A DNA stretch of 64,000 nt, taken from the NCBI GenBank assembly GCA_018992685.1, contig JACVGT010000018.1:286578-350577 (forward strand), in the 5' to 3' direction. Below are positions 1-8,629 of the stretch, in pieces. This DNA comes from Theionarchaea archaeon (lineage in GTDB: Archaea > Methanobacteriota_B > Thermococci > Methanofastidiosales > SZ-28-30). The notes below the pieces were generated by a model, which made no database searches, was not told the DNA's origin, and saw only the letters and a program-made list of their open reading frames with translations. A program made the position numbers and the translations under genes. Each line of letters opens with the position of its first letter. Position 1 is the first letter of the stretch.

Positions 1-736
1 TTTCCAGAAGGTTGGAATGAGAGTCTGGTCCAATCAGTGACACTGTTTCAAACTTGGTGCACGTCTCAGCCTCCTCCAGAATCCCCTGTATATGGTCCAG
101 GGGACGCTCCCTCTTCCTTCCTATGCAATGGGAGACCATGCAGAATGAACACTGTCTCGAACATCCTCGCGACACCTCAAGTAAGAAGCTTCTGTAAAAA
201 GCTTGAGTATATTCGCCCCACTGGATAGGTTGGTGCACAGGGTGATACTCCAGCTGAGAGAATCCTGCCTTCACTCTGTCTTCACATCCGGTAAACACCC
301 CCTCAATATCTGAGAGCTCACCGTCCCTGTACTGATTCAAAAACTCTTCCAGGGACTGCTCAGCATCCCCCACAAATATATAGTCAATCACTCCCTTCAG
401 TGGGAACGGGTTGTACGCAGACCTCCCTCCCAATATCTTCATCTTGTCTGGAAATTTCTGTGCTATCTCATAAACAGTAAAATAGTCCATTTCAAAACTG
501 CAGGAAAAAGCAATAATATCAAAATCAGCCAGAATAGAGTTAGATTCAATACTTTTCGGGAAATCCGTAAAAAATCGCTCACACTGGAATCCTTCCTGTT
601 CATTGATAAAATTGTAGGCGAAGAGGAATCCTAGATTGCTGTTACCTGCTTTGTACACATTAGGATATACGAGAGCTATTCGGTGCTCTCCCTTCTTCCT
701 TATGACACCGTACTCCAGAAAGTGCATGCTCCACAT
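1..736 (-). CDS. B12-binding radical SAM protein (3' end cut by window)
   Basis: The reverse strand stays open from an ATG at 736 to the window edge (245 codons seen). The N-terminal part (ALVYPNVYKAGNSNLGF, residues about 17-33) looks like the cobalamin-binding domain of archaeal B12-radical SAM proteins. A radical SAM cluster motif CSRQCSFC (Cys near 191, 195, 198) follows, after LLEVSRG. The family reductively cleaves S-adenosylmethionine at a 4Fe-4S cluster, often for methyl transfer or C-S chemistry; the substrate here is unknown. ATG 727 is an alternative start. The C-terminal part of the radical SAM barrel lies outside the window. The family call is good, the specific function open. 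Confidence 0.85.
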   Translation of the reverse strand, partial: MWSMHFLEYGVIRKKGEHRIALVYPNVYKAGNSNLGFLFAYNFINEQEGFQCERFFTDFPKSIESNSILADFDIIAFSCSFEMDYFTVYEIAQKFPDKMKILGGRSAYNPFPLKGVIDYIFVGDAEQSLEEFLNQYRDGELSDIEGVFTGCEDRVKAGFSQLEYHPVHQPIQWGEYTQAFYRSFLLEVSRGCSRQCSFCMVSHCIGRKRERPLDHIQGILEEAETCTKFETVSLIGPDSHSNLLE

Positions 737-786
737 GTGCCTCTATCCATAAAAACTCCCCTGTTGCAATATCGATTACCGAAAAG

Positions 787-794
787 TTTATATA
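787..794 (+). promoter_or_regulatory. TATA box upstream of candidate small RNA
   Basis: TTTATATA sits about 27 bases before the first base of a hairpin-forming stretch that begins at 817. This is the usual archaeal TATA-to-start distance. No protein gene follows on the plus strand, so the promoter most likely serves an untranslated RNA. Confidence 0.5.
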
Positions 795-816
795 CTATTG
801 ATTAGCAATATTGATT

Positions 817-905
817 AGACCTCAGTTGTCTCCTACCTCAGGGGTCTTGCCGGGGCTTCGGCCCCGGTTCACACTCTCCAAGAGCATCACTCTCTTTTTT
901 CTTTT
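817..905 (+). ncRNA. Candidate small RNA with two hairpins and T-rich end
   Basis: The stretch begins with AGACCTC (817-823), which can pair with GGGGTCT (841-847, one G-T pair). A perfect 7-bp stem, CCGGGGC-TTCG-GCCCCGG, follows at 850-867; C(UUCG)G is an exceptionally stable RNA tetraloop. The segment ends in T runs (895-900 and 902-906), a typical archaeal termination signal, and has a well-placed TATA box. No good reading frame covers it. It is not a tRNA and shows no clear C/D boxes. An ACA follows the second hairpin, which would fit an H/ACA-like guide RNA, but the pocket is not convincing. It could alternatively be an isolated structured leader. Confidence 0.4.
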
Positions 906-973
906 TGAAGAAAAGAAGAACTAGATTCTCCTGGATCCGCGTCACTGACCTCTTGAAGAAGGCGCGAATTCTC

Positions 974-1414
974 TCACCTCTTCTTTCTGAAGAAAAGCCA
1001 ATTCTTGTCCGGTCTGAAAGCGATGAGGCAGTACAGCCCTTTCAGCTTTTCACCCATGATGTTAATAACGATTTCCTTTTCTTCCCATTTCTCAGTGATA
1101 TATGTACCGCTATCCCAGATTACCACTGTTCCTGCCCCGTATTCTCCTTCAGTTATCGTTCCTTGAAATGTTGCATATGCTACAGGATGGTCCTCTGTTT
1201 GTACAGCCAATCGTCTGACACCTGATACGAGAGGCGGTTCCTTGGGGATGGCCCAGCTCTTGAGGACACCCTCCTTTTCCAGCCGCAAATCGTAATGGAG
1301 ATGAGAAGCCTCGTGTCTTTGAATGACGTACGTATTCCCTCTCCGTGCAGAGTTCCCTAAAGGTTCAGGCGTTTTCCTGAAATCCCGTTTTCTCTTGTGC
1401 TCTTCTAGACTCAT
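974..1414 (-). CDS. Stand-alone DNA ligase D-type 3'-phosphoesterase domain
   Basis: A 146-residue protein that is one complete LigD phosphoesterase (PE) domain. It opens with the usual [10 protein letters not shown], then [14 protein letters not shown] (about residues 33-46) with the His, His and Asp metal ligands, then TEDHPVAY (the later His) and EGEYGAG. Characterised PE enzymes use Mn to trim 3'-ribonucleotides and 3'-phosphates from DNA ends before sealing in end joining. Archaea often carry it apart from the ligase and polymerase domains, as here; no ligD or ku gene is nearby. The ATG is preceded by GTGATC. A TATA-like GTGTAAATAC lies near 1467-1476. Confidence 0.9.
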   Translation of the reverse strand: MSLEEHKRKRDFRKTPEPLGNSARRGNTYVIQRHEASHLHYDLRLEKEGVLKSWAIPKEPPLVSGVRRLAVQTEDHPVAYATFQGTITEGEYGAGTVVIWDSGTYITEKWEEKEIVINIMGEKLKGLYCLIAFRPDKNWLFFRKKR

Positions 1415-1721
1415 GTGATCACAGCGTTCTCACTTCTTGTTCAGGTACACTCTCATGGGCACCCAAGTATTTACACGTTTTGAATGTCATACAACAAATG
1501 AGCTGGGAGGGAGCGTTCCTGAACAGGTTCTTTGAGGGGGGCTGCTGTGTCATTGCAGCGCAGCTTCTGCAGTCGGGACATGAGAGAACCTCGTCCAGTT
1601 TTCAATCATATTGAAAATACTGGAATCCATACAGAAGTTCTACAATCTGACGCTAGAGCAATGAATGATTCCTTACCGAGACTCTCAATGACATTACGTT
1701 GTGCAGAAGTGGAAGAAAACC

Positions 1722-1730
1722 CTTATAAAG
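1722..1730 (+). promoter_or_regulatory. TATA box for the 1831 small gene
   Basis: CTTATAAAG is a good archaeal TATA element. It predicts a transcript start near 1750, about 80 bases before the small gene at 1831. The leader can form a short stem, CCTC(1807-1810)/GAGG(1820-1823), overlapping the ribosome binding site, so translation control is possible but unproven. Confidence 0.45.
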
Positions 1731-1830
1731 TACTTTCTGCATTAAAAACACGAGGAAAAGGATGAGAGACGGGTGTCTTCAGAATGTGAGACTGGAGACG
1801 CTTCTGCCTCTCCTCAAGGGAGGTGTGAAG

Positions 1831-1929
1831 ATGAGTAAAAGAGAACACAACCCGGGCATGAAGCACTTTCTGATCGAAGTGCTTGTCATTGTTCTGGCGT
1901 TATGGCGTGGGAATACACATTTAGCCTGA
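1831..1929 (+). CDS. Small hydrophobic peptide, 32 residues
   Basis: The frame has a strong ribosome binding site (GGGAGGTG, 1818-1825) six bases before ATG. It encodes a charged head (MSKREHNPGMKH) and one hydrophobic stretch (FLIEVLVIVLALW), ending GNTHLA. A TATA box lies upstream, and the stop codon is buried in a terminator hairpin, so this looks like a complete tiny transcription unit rather than chance. A single membrane helix is likely. I do not recognise a family. It could be a small membrane regulator or a toxin-like peptide; that is inference. Confidence 0.45.
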   Translation: MSKREHNPGMKHFLIEVLVIVLALWRGNTHLA

Positions 1930-1949
1930 TGGCTAGGTGTTTTCTTTTT
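1922..1949 (+). terminator. Hairpin plus T-run terminator
   Basis: TAGCC (1922-1926), loop TGAT, GGCTA (1931-1935), followed by TGTTTTC and nine T residues. The hairpin starts within the last codons of the 32-residue gene and would end its transcript. Confidence 0.6.
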
Positions 1950-2446
1950 TTTTATATTGATGATTCTTCAGAGGTTTCTTGCAGCTCATGAAAAGGCTGC
2001 GCCAGGTTCAGGAGAGAATGCCCCTCTTACACCCTCCCAGCAAGACAAATAAAACCCCGTAACCAATTCTGCAGCTTCATATTGTACAAGAATAAGCAAG
2101 ACTGAGAAAACACAACAAATTCGAAAGAATGTGTATAAAAATCTCATTCTCAAGCCCGTTTTAACATGGTTATAAAATTCGCACATGAAAACATTTATAT
2201 GAGGGAGGAGGTATGCAGCAGTAGAAAGTGCATCGTGTCGCAAGAGGGCATAATCAACAGATCGAATTCCGAGAACATGAAGAAAGATCGTTTTTTCGAT
2301 CCGGATGTAAAAGGAGAGGGTACAAGGAAGGGGATTTTGTCAGGAAAAGCTTAAGGATGGTAGGGAGGTGACGTTCCACTTCCCTATCAACAAGCTGCTG
2401 CAGGAACTTCCACTCTCACTAGCCCCGTGCGTGCCTGGATCAACAG
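1950..2446. other. Intergenic stretch with promoters, no secure gene
   Basis: No convincing gene is seen. Plus-strand TATA-like elements occur at 2169-2178 (GGTTATAAAA) and 2189-2197 (ACATTTATA). A very good ribosome binding site, GGGAGGAGGT (2204-2213), is followed at once by ATG CAG CAG TAG, a three-codon frame. A later 25-codon frame starts at ATG 2277 (MKKDRFFDPDVKGEG...) and ends at 2354, without a binding site. A small hairpin (GATCG/CGATC) lies in that frame at 2286-2301. This could be a leader-peptide or riboregulator region, or debris. Confidence 0.3.
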
Positions 2447-3241
2447 TTATTCAGCCTTAATCTCAACCCTGATTTCTTCCCGGTCGAGGACAATTTCATA
2501 TCCATCTGTCCTCCAAACGAGCTTTATCACCAGTACAAAAGTGACCTCGTTGGCCCCCTGGGGAAGCGCAGCATCCAGAGTGAATCCCTTTGCCAGCAGG
2601 TCATTCAACCACAGTACGTCAGTTATTGCATATTCAAAACAGTTCCCCACTGGTTCGATATCCACCCTGTAAACTTCAACATGTTCATAATCTGTGCAGA
2701 ATAGAATGTAGAGATTTTCCATCTTTCTGCTTTCTTCATTTTTTATGTATACACTGATAGGGACTTTTTCATGCTCCTTTGCAGAAATCTTGCCTGGGAG
2801 CAGCCCCGCCTCTATTTTGTCAATGTTCACCACAGGCTTTCGCAGGACAAATTGAAATGAGGTCTTGGCTGTCTTCTGATTCTCATCTGCATCGAAGTAC
2901 TTCACCTTTATCACCGCCTCTACCTCATCATAGGTTCGCGTTTCTTTGAGGATATCGACAGCCTCAAGAGTCGCCTTAATCTCCTTAGCCATGCCCTTCT
3001 TTATTTCGGACAGTTCTTGCTGCTCAAAGGTGAGCATGGCAGGTATGTTGCTCTCCAGTTTCACCTGGAAAGCCGTGGCACTTCCTTCATTGGTTACAGT
3101 TATTGAGAGCTCATAAACATCTGAGACAATGAGCTCTTCAGGGGGACTTTCCACACTGACAGCGATTTCGGGGGAATCTCCCTGGAACACACACCCTGAC
3201 AAGAGGACTGCAATGATGAGTGTAACACCTAGCCATTTCAT
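2447..3241 (-). CDS. Lipoprotein with CARDB-like beta domain
   Basis: A 264-residue exported lipoprotein. The N-terminal MKWLGVTLIIAVLLSGC is a signal peptide with a lipobox (LLSGC), so Cys17 should be lipid-modified and the protein held on the outer face of the membrane. Residues about 28-110 (VYELSITVTNEGSATAFQVKLES...) have the alternating pattern of a CARDB/NEW3-like domain, often used in extracellular adhesion or scaffolding. A second beta-rich half (residues 135-260) follows, ending DREEIRVEIKAE. No catalytic motif is visible. TTTTTATAC near 3261-3271 is a likely TATA box, which gives a short or no leader. It is transcribed away from the PIG-L gene. Confidence 0.8.
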   Translation of the reverse strand: MKWLGVTLIIAVLLSGCVFQGDSPEIAVSVESPPEELIVSDVYELSITVTNEGSATAFQVKLESNIPAMLTFEQQELSEIKKGMAKEIKATLEAVDILKETRTYDEVEAVIKVKYFDADENQKTAKTSFQFVLRKPVVNIDKIEAGLLPGKISAKEHEKVPISVYIKNEESRKMENLYILFCTDYEHVEVYRVDIEPVGNCFEYAITDVLWLNDLLAKGFTLDAALPQGANEVTFVLVIKLVWRTDGYEIVLDREEIRVEIKAE

Positions 3242-3359
3242 GTCCCGTAGTATGCTGGAACGTATAAAAAGCTTTCACCCGTCAGTCCACCCACCGGAGG
3301 TAGCATCTGCTCTCAGAGTCCATGACAAATGATTTAAAGCATGACCCATCCACCATACT

Positions 3360-4040
3360 GTGACAGAAACAGTCCTGGGCGTCGTGGCCCATCCAGATGA
3401 TGAAATCGGAATGGTAGGCACGTTGAAAAATCATGCAGACCGTGGAGACACTGTGGTCCTGGCCTGGATGACAGCAGGAGAGAACACCACCATGCTAAAA
3501 GGGACACCTGAAGAAAAGGCTGCAATTCGAAAAGACCAGGCAGCACGTGTCTCTTCTATTCTGGGAGTACGAACACGCTTTCTGGGATTCCCAGACTCGC
3601 AGGTTCCCCATACGGTGGAGGCTTCCAAGCAAGTCGCAGAGTTTATCAGGGAGATTAGGCCCTCTATCGTCATAACCTGGAACGATTTCTGGCAGTCAGG
3701 AGCTGGACATCCGGATCACCGGAATACCTGTTGTGTGGTGAGAGATGCAATTACCTATGCACGATTCCCCGGCCAGCAGGACGCGTACAGGGATTTTATC
3801 AGCCTGTACCTGTACTACAGTCCACGGTGTCCTCTTCCAGAAGTTTATGTAGATGTCACCCGCCAGGAAGGAATCTTTGAACAGGTAGTGGATGTATACT
3901 CCAACGTATATGGGGGGTGGCCAGTCACAGAATGGAAATACCTCAACCTAAAATTCTTTGGCATTCAGGCAGGATGCATGCTGGCTGAAGTATTCAATGT
4001 AGTGCAGAACAGGAAGTCTGCTTCAGAATACCTTGAGTAA
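3360..4040 (+). CDS. PIG-L/LmbE-family deacetylase
   Basis: A 226-residue Zn hydrolase. AHPDDE (residues 10-15) supplies the first His and Asp metal and catalytic residues, and HPDHRN (about residue 118) supplies the later His ligand. The family removes acetyl groups from N-acetylglucosamine-linked substrates such as glycolipids, mycothiol/bacillithiol-type precursors or chitobiose. The exact substrate is not predictable. The start is GTG. TTTAAAG (3325-3331) lies about 30 bases upstream, so a leaderless transcript is likely. The Clp1 gene follows 49 bases later on the same strand. Confidence 0.9.
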   Translation: MTETVLGVVAHPDDEIGMVGTLKNHADRGDTVVLAWMTAGENTTMLKGTPEEKAAIRKDQAARVSSILGVRTRFLGFPDSQVPHTVEASKQVAEFIREIRPSIVITWNDFWQSGAGHPDHRNTCCVVRDAITYARFPGQQDAYRDFISLYLYYSPRCPLPEVYVDVTRQEGIFEQVVDVYSNVYGGWPVTEWKYLNLKFFGIQAGCMLAEVFNVVQNRKSASEYLE

Positions 4041-4089
4041 TCAACAGATCACATCCCGGAGTCTCTCTGGTTCATGAATAACCTTTAAA

Positions 4090-5340
4090 ATGTCCAGTGG
4101 AAACCCTACTATGGAGACAGTCCGTCGTGTGGGAAAGGATGAGACTCTGCAAGTTGCAGGCCCAGCGCGAGTCACCGTAAGAACAGGCAGGATTCGCATC
4201 AATGGGGCCGAAAGAAGTAAGTACATCGTGAGAGAGGGCCGTTCCTGTGTCGTGGAAGGCGTTCTGGAATCAGAAGTTAGTATTGTACTGGGTTCGGGGG
4301 CACGGGTGGAAAGATGTAGTCCCACGGCAGCTCCTCGCATCTGGCTCAAACATGCTCATGAGATACTCCAAAGAAAAGGAGTAGTCATGATTATAGGAGC
4401 TCCTGACACCGGCAAAACTACATTTGCCTCTTTTCTGGCCAATCAAGCACTGGAAAAGGGGATATCAGTCGCTGTCATTGATTCTGATATTGGCCAGTCT
4501 GACATTGGTCCTCCCTCAACGATTGGGCTGGCCTTTGTAAGAGCCAGCATTACTCACCTTTCAGATGTTCCCGCTGATGAATTCTACTTCGTGGGTACCA
4601 CATCAGTGAAGAACGTCTGTGACATGGTTGTGGGGCTACAAAGAATGGTGGAAAAGGCCAGGAGGGAGGCTGATGTGGTGGTCATCGATACCTGTGGATA
4701 TGTTTCTGGTGACACGGGAAGACGGCTCAAGGACCTGAAGCTTCAGGCCATCTGTCCAGACTTTGTAGTTGCACTGCAGCGAAACAGAGAGTTGCACCCA
4801 ATCCTGAGGAGCTGGAGAGGGAGTGTGATAGAGGCAGAAATCCCCAGAGAAGTACGAAGAGTTCCCAGACACATTCGAAAGGAGATAAGAGAATCCAAAT
4901 GGAAAACAGCATTTGAAGGCGCCCAGGAACGCAACATTGACCTGGAAGAAAAGATGTTGCACAACACGTATTTGCTGTCAGGGACCCCCACCGACACCAG
5001 GATATTCCAGAAACTGCTGCAGTGTCAGGTCATTCATGCAGAAGAGATTCCTGAGGGGTTCTTGATCGTCAAGGAGGATATGTTCCATGAGTATCAATCA
5101 CCTTCCGTGTCGGTGACAGCTGACACGCTGCGTGTCCTGGACGCTGGATGGGAAGAAAACCTGGTAGTGGGGCTGATGGATAGAGGGAGATTTGTAGATT
5201 TAGGCATTATGAAAAAGATCAACTACAAGACCATGATGGCAGTCATTTCCTGCAGGGAACACTCATTCGATGCTATTAAATTCGGCAGAATAAAGGTGGA
5301 TGAATCGGGACGTGAAATAGGGTTTATACCCTGGTGTTAG
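4090..5340 (+). CDS. Clp1/Grc3-type polynucleotide 5'-hydroxyl kinase
   Basis: A 416-residue protein with the layout of archaeal Clp1. An N-terminal beta domain (residues 15-75) is followed by a P-loop kinase with GAPDTGKT (103-110), then DSDIGQSDIGPPSTIGLAF, the diagnostic Clp1/Grc3 motif. A C-terminal beta domain ends GREIGFIPWC. Characterised archaeal members phosphorylate 5'-OH ends of RNA (and DNA) with ATP; a role in tRNA or rRNA processing is likely. The start used is ATG 4090. ATG 4111 (METVRRVGK) is possible. It follows the PIG-L gene closely and converges on the aldo-keto reductase. Confidence 0.93.
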   Translation: MSSGNPTMETVRRVGKDETLQVAGPARVTVRTGRIRINGAERSKYIVREGRSCVVEGVLESEVSIVLGSGARVERCSPTAAPRIWLKHAHEILQRKGVVMIIGAPDTGKTTFASFLANQALEKGISVAVIDSDIGQSDIGPPSTIGLAFVRASITHLSDVPADEFYFVGTTSVKNVCDMVVGLQRMVEKARREADVVVIDTCGYVSGDTGRRLKDLKLQAICPDFVVALQRNRELHPILRSWRGSVIEAEIPREVRRVPRHIRKEIRESKWKTAFEGAQERNIDLEEKMLHNTYLLSGTPTDTRIFQKLLQCQVIHAEEIPEGFLIVKEDMFHEYQSPSVSVTADTLRVLDAGWEENLVVGLMDRGRFVDLGIMKKINYKTMMAVISCREHSFDAIKFGRIKVDESGREIGFIPWC

Positions 5341-5347
5341 AGAGTCT

Positions 5348-6406
5348 TTATGCAGAATTGGAGACCTGCTGCATCCTGCTGCTGACCTCATCCAGTTCAG
5401 CTACGTCTGTCCTGGTAAGACTCCATCCCAGAGCTCCTGCGTTTTCTAGAGCCTGCTTTTCGTTCTTTACGCCTACAATGGGGACTGCTCCCTTGCATAT
5501 GACCCAGTTCAAAGCCACTTGTGCAGGCGTCTTGTGATGTGCTGCGGCAATGTCCCTCAGCACGTCCACGAGATGTTGAATCTGAATGATCTCGTGAGGT
5601 CCATACTGGCATGCCTTTGCTGCAGAACACGATGGCATGGCCAGAGAATATGCGTAAAGGGCCAGGCGCTCTCTCAGACTGAACTTGTGCACAGGAGGGT
5701 TTTCTGCAGTATATTTGCCTGTCAAGACTCCCATTGCCAAAGGACTGTAAGCGATGAGAGTGATACCCTGCCGGCGGGCCACGTTGAGCAACTCCGTGTA
5801 CTCTGGCTCACGACTGAGGAGGCTGAATTCCACCTGGTTCGAAGAAAGACTCATTCCTCGTTCTGAGAACAAATCTGCAGCCTGGAGCATCTGATGCTGG
5901 CCACAGTTAGAAATGCCCACGGCTCTGGCTTTTCCCATCTCCAGAGCCTCAATCAGTGAATCCATCCAGGCCTCAAAAGAAACTGGAGGAAAGTGTTTAT
6001 GAAACTGATAGAGATCAACCCTCTCCATATCTAATCGATTCAGACTATTCTCCAGGGCCGCAAGCAGGCTGGACCTTCGCAATCGCCAGGGAGATGGCAA
6101 GAACTTTGTACCAATCACTAGTGGCTCAGGACATGTGTGTGCGAACTGTCCCAGCAGCCGTTCTGCCTGTCCCCATCCATAGGCTTCTGCTGTATCAAAG
6201 AAGGTAATACCCTTTTCCACACACACCCTGAATGCAGTCTCCAGGTCCTGTCTGGTATAGCTCTGGCCGTATCCCCAGATCATGTGGTCACCCCAGGACC
6301 AGGTTCCAATGCCCAGTGGAGACATTACAATGTCAGTCCTACCGAGCTGGACACAAGGAACGTCTGGTTTCCCAGGTTGACTCCTTTCGGCTGGTGTCGT
6401 CCTCAT
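5348..6406 (-). CDS. Aldo-keto reductase
   Basis: A 352-residue NADPH-dependent reductase. The catalytic Asp and Tyr sit in FFDTAEAYGWG (about residues 69-79), the Lys in VIGTKF, and the His position in YQFHKHF. The C-terminal VALNWVICKGAVPIVGVKNEKQALEN is the cofactor-binding loop and closing helix. It resembles the bacterial-type AKR branch that reduces aldehydes or sugars; the substrate is unknown. A strong ribosome binding site (AGGAGGG) precedes ATG 6406, supporting this start. The N-terminal 17 residues before VQLGRTD are an extension. It stands just upstream of the V4R gene in the opposite reading order (same strand, 31 bases apart). Confidence 0.93.
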   Translation of the reverse strand: MRTTPAERSQPGKPDVPCVQLGRTDIVMSPLGIGTWSWGDHMIWGYGQSYTRQDLETAFRVCVEKGITFFDTAEAYGWGQAERLLGQFAHTCPEPLVIGTKFLPSPWRLRRSSLLAALENSLNRLDMERVDLYQFHKHFPPVSFEAWMDSLIEALEMGKARAVGISNCGQHQMLQAADLFSERGMSLSSNQVEFSLLSREPEYTELLNVARRQGITLIAYSPLAMGVLTGKYTAENPPVHKFSLRERLALYAYSLAMPSCSAAKACQYGPHEIIQIQHLVDVLRDIAAAHHKTPAQVALNWVICKGAVPIVGVKNEKQALENAGALGWSLTRTDVAELDEVSSRMQQVSNSA

Positions 6407-6437
6407 TTCTTGTCCCTCCTTCTAACAGGATCTCTTC

Positions 6438-7076
6438 CTAGGTTCTTTCAACAGGGACTTTGGGAACTCTGAACACGTCGAACTTGTCTCCCATGGCCCG
6501 ACACTCGATTTCCTGTATATCAAAGGTGTGTCCAGTAATCCACTCCATAAGGTACTGAAGTCTTCCCACACACGTTGCACACATGGGTGTATCAGACGTA
6601 ATCCCTTTGCTCTCAAAATTGTCCTTATCGATGAGCAGGAAGCAGGTTTCCTCTTCTCTGACCTCCATACGGGGGCTGTACTCTGGAGAAGGCTGCCTTC
6701 GATCATATTCCTCTGCGAATTTTCCCAGGGCAAGACTGATACGCTTCTTCCCAGGGACAAAGCGAGTGGAAAGTTTGAGTGCTTTCGAAATGGTGGGGCG
6801 TTTTGTGACACCGATACGAATGAATTCTTTCCCGATACGCAGCTGAAGGCTGCGGGCACCTTTTCGACCAAAGAGTTCAAGAAGAGCAAGATATAATCCG
6901 TGAAGATCCTCAAGAGGAATCTCAAGGTTGTCATTGTCCGGTGGAGGAGATGTAATATACTGTTCCAGGTGGGCAAAGTTCAATAATGATTTTACCCCAT
7001 TGACTCCAATAACACTCTCCAGCGTTTCCAGCCACAGCTTTAGAGTTATGTTATCAGTTTTTGCTTCTTCGGGCAC
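6438..7076 (-). CDS. V4R (4-vinyl reductase-like) domain protein
   Basis: A 212-residue protein whose C-terminal half (about residues 110-207) matches the V4R fold. MCATCVGRLQYLMEWITGH is followed by EIECRAMGDKFDVFRV, the family's conserved Cys and E-x-x-C-x-x-x-G-D pattern. V4R domains bind small hydrophobic molecules or metals and are common in archaea and in XylR-type regulators. Residues 1-100 are helical and unassigned. The start is GTG with a good ribosome binding site (GAGGTG) eight bases upstream. The aldo-keto reductase lies downstream on the same strand, possibly cotranscribed. The ligand is unknown. Confidence 0.75.
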   Translation of the reverse strand: MPEEAKTDNITLKLWLETLESVIGVNGVKSLLNFAHLEQYITSPPPDNDNLEIPLEDLHGLYLALLELFGRKGARSLQLRIGKEFIRIGVTKRPTISKALKLSTRFVPGKKRISLALGKFAEEYDRRQPSPEYSPRMEVREEETCFLLIDKDNFESKGITSDTPMCATCVGRLQYLMEWITGHTFDIQEIECRAMGDKFDVFRVPKVPVERT

Positions 7077-7495
7077 AGATTTTCACCTCGTTAATGCTTC
7101 TGGCTCATGACCCTGTTGAAGAGATGAGCTCCTATTCCGTCTGACCGCTCGTCCCATGTCCTTCCTCCTCCCAAGATGACCAAGCGATCGACCTGTGCTA
7201 TTGTTACGCAATAACATAAAAGGTTATCTATCAAACGACAGGTTGATGCTAAGATTTCGTCCTCTTGCCGTAGATATCTGAGCTACACGAAAGAAAATCC
7301 AGTTTCTCCGGAAACTCATGGAACTACGACGATTTCTGATCTGTTCACTTCATTGCCTGAAATATTGCCCGGAATTCAACAGGGAGATGGCCCTAGTTCA
7401 TCAGTGTTCCCCCTCAGGGATACGATGTCACCTGAGCTTCACGTTCAGAGCAGTCTTATGACATTACGTGCATCTCATGAAGATCAAGAACTGGA
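7077..7495. other. Intergenic, no gene seen
   Basis: About 420 bases between the V4R gene and the iron alcohol dehydrogenase. A minus-strand TATA-like CTTTTATG near 7216-7223 may serve the V4R gene. No hairpin, repeat or credible frame was found. The 12-mer ATGACATTACGT (7457-7468) also occurs in the gap near 1688, which may be chance. Confidence 0.3.
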
Positions 7496-8629
7496 CTACT
7501 GGCTTGCAGCAGTCAAGATCTCCAGGCACCCTTGAATATCAACTTTTCGAGGATTTGAATCATTAGAATTGTTTTGAACAGATCTCCGGGCAATCTCTGG
7601 AAAATCATCCTCGGGAATATGCAGACTGGAAAAGGGAGGAATACACAATTCCTGTGACAGGGATTGTATCTTCTGGACAAGAGCTCTTGCAGCACGTGTG
7701 TCATTGGGATCTGTGACTCCTAATGCTCGAGCAATAGATGCATATCTTTCTTCTGAGACAGAAAGGTTGTATCCCATTACCACAGGGAGGAACATGGAAT
7801 TCGCCACACCATGAGGTACATCATACAGCCCGCCAATTGTTTCAGCTATGCAGTGTACTGCTCCCACGTCACTGTTCCCGAAGGCCATCCCTGCCAGCGT
7901 ACTTCCCATCATCATGGATTCTCGTCCTTCTCTCTGAGATTGGTTCCTGTAGACAGCAAGAAGAGAACCAGAGATGAGAGTTATGGCTTCCAAGGCCAAC
8001 GCATCTGTGATTACCGTCCGCGGAATCACTGTGTACGCTTCCACCGCATGGGTTAGGGCATCCATTCCAGTGGAGGCAATGAGTGGCTGAGGGAGAGAAC
8101 ACAGCACGTCAGGATCAACAAGGGCTATCCCGGGATACATGTCAGGACCCTTTATGCTCATTTTGAACCGTCTCCTGACGTCAGTGATAACAGATACCCA
8201 TGTCACTTCGCTTCCTGTGCCGCAGGTTGTGGGAATGGCTATCATGGGGAGAGGAGGATTCTTGTATTTCTGTCTGCCTTCATAGTCTTCAATTGAACCA
8301 GGGTTGGTACCAAGCAGAGCAACAGCTTTGGCTGCATCCAGGGAACTTCCTCCGCCCATTCCAATGACAAGGTCAGGGTGGAGCGAGCGGACTACTTCAC
8401 CTCCTGCGTTGATGGTGGTGGATTTGGGATTCGGTTCTACAGAGTCGAATGTATCCACATGAAAGGAATTCTCGAGTTGGGAAAAGACGGGTTCTGCAAT
8501 GCCAGAGGAGATTATTCCTTTGTCTGTCACAATCAGAAGAGTAGAAGCACTCATATCTTTGATAATGGCGTTCAGTTGAGAAAGAACTCCACATCCGAAC
8601 ACAATCTTTGTTGGCATATGGAACTGCAT
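7496..8629 (-). CDS. Iron-containing alcohol dehydrogenase
   Basis: A 377-residue type III alcohol dehydrogenase. Nucleotide-binding GMGGGSSLDAAKA lies near residue 90. The metal site includes DALTHAVEAY (two ligands Asp/His region) and the later GAVHCIAETIGGLYDVPHG. The family oxidises alcohols or reduces aldehydes with NAD(P) and Fe (or Zn). ATG 8629 is chosen over the GTG at 8638 because GAGGTG ends eight bases before it. There is no partner gene in the same transcription unit. Substrate unknown. Confidence 0.93.
   Translation of the reverse strand: MQFHMPTKIVFGCGVLSQLNAIIKDMSASTLLIVTDKGIISSGIAEPVFSQLENSFHVDTFDSVEPNPKSTTINAGGEVVRSLHPDLVIGMGGGSSLDAAKAVALLGTNPGSIEDYEGRQKYKNPPLPMIAIPTTCGTGSEVTWVSVITDVRRRFKMSIKGPDMYPGIALVDPDVLCSLPQPLIASTGMDALTHAVEAYTVIPRTVITDALALEAITLISGSLLAVYRNQSQREGRESMMMGSTLAGMAFGNSDVGAVHCIAETIGGLYDVPHGVANSMFLPVVMGYNLSVSEERYASIARALGVTDPNDTRAARALVQKIQSLSQELCIPPFSSLHIPEDDFPEIARRSVQNNSNDSNPRKVDIQGCLEILTAASQ

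Noticed and set aside
905-1225. 106-codon plus-strand frame
   Set aside because: It is the antisense shadow of the LigD phosphoesterase gene.
1532-1765. 77-codon plus-strand frame
   Set aside because: No ribosome binding site, low-complexity-free but not family-like, and it covers the TATA box of the next unit.
1688-7468. 12-mer ATGACATTACGT in two gaps as a dispersed repeat
   Set aside because: Flanking bases do not match, so two copies of 12 bases are not enough to call a repeat.
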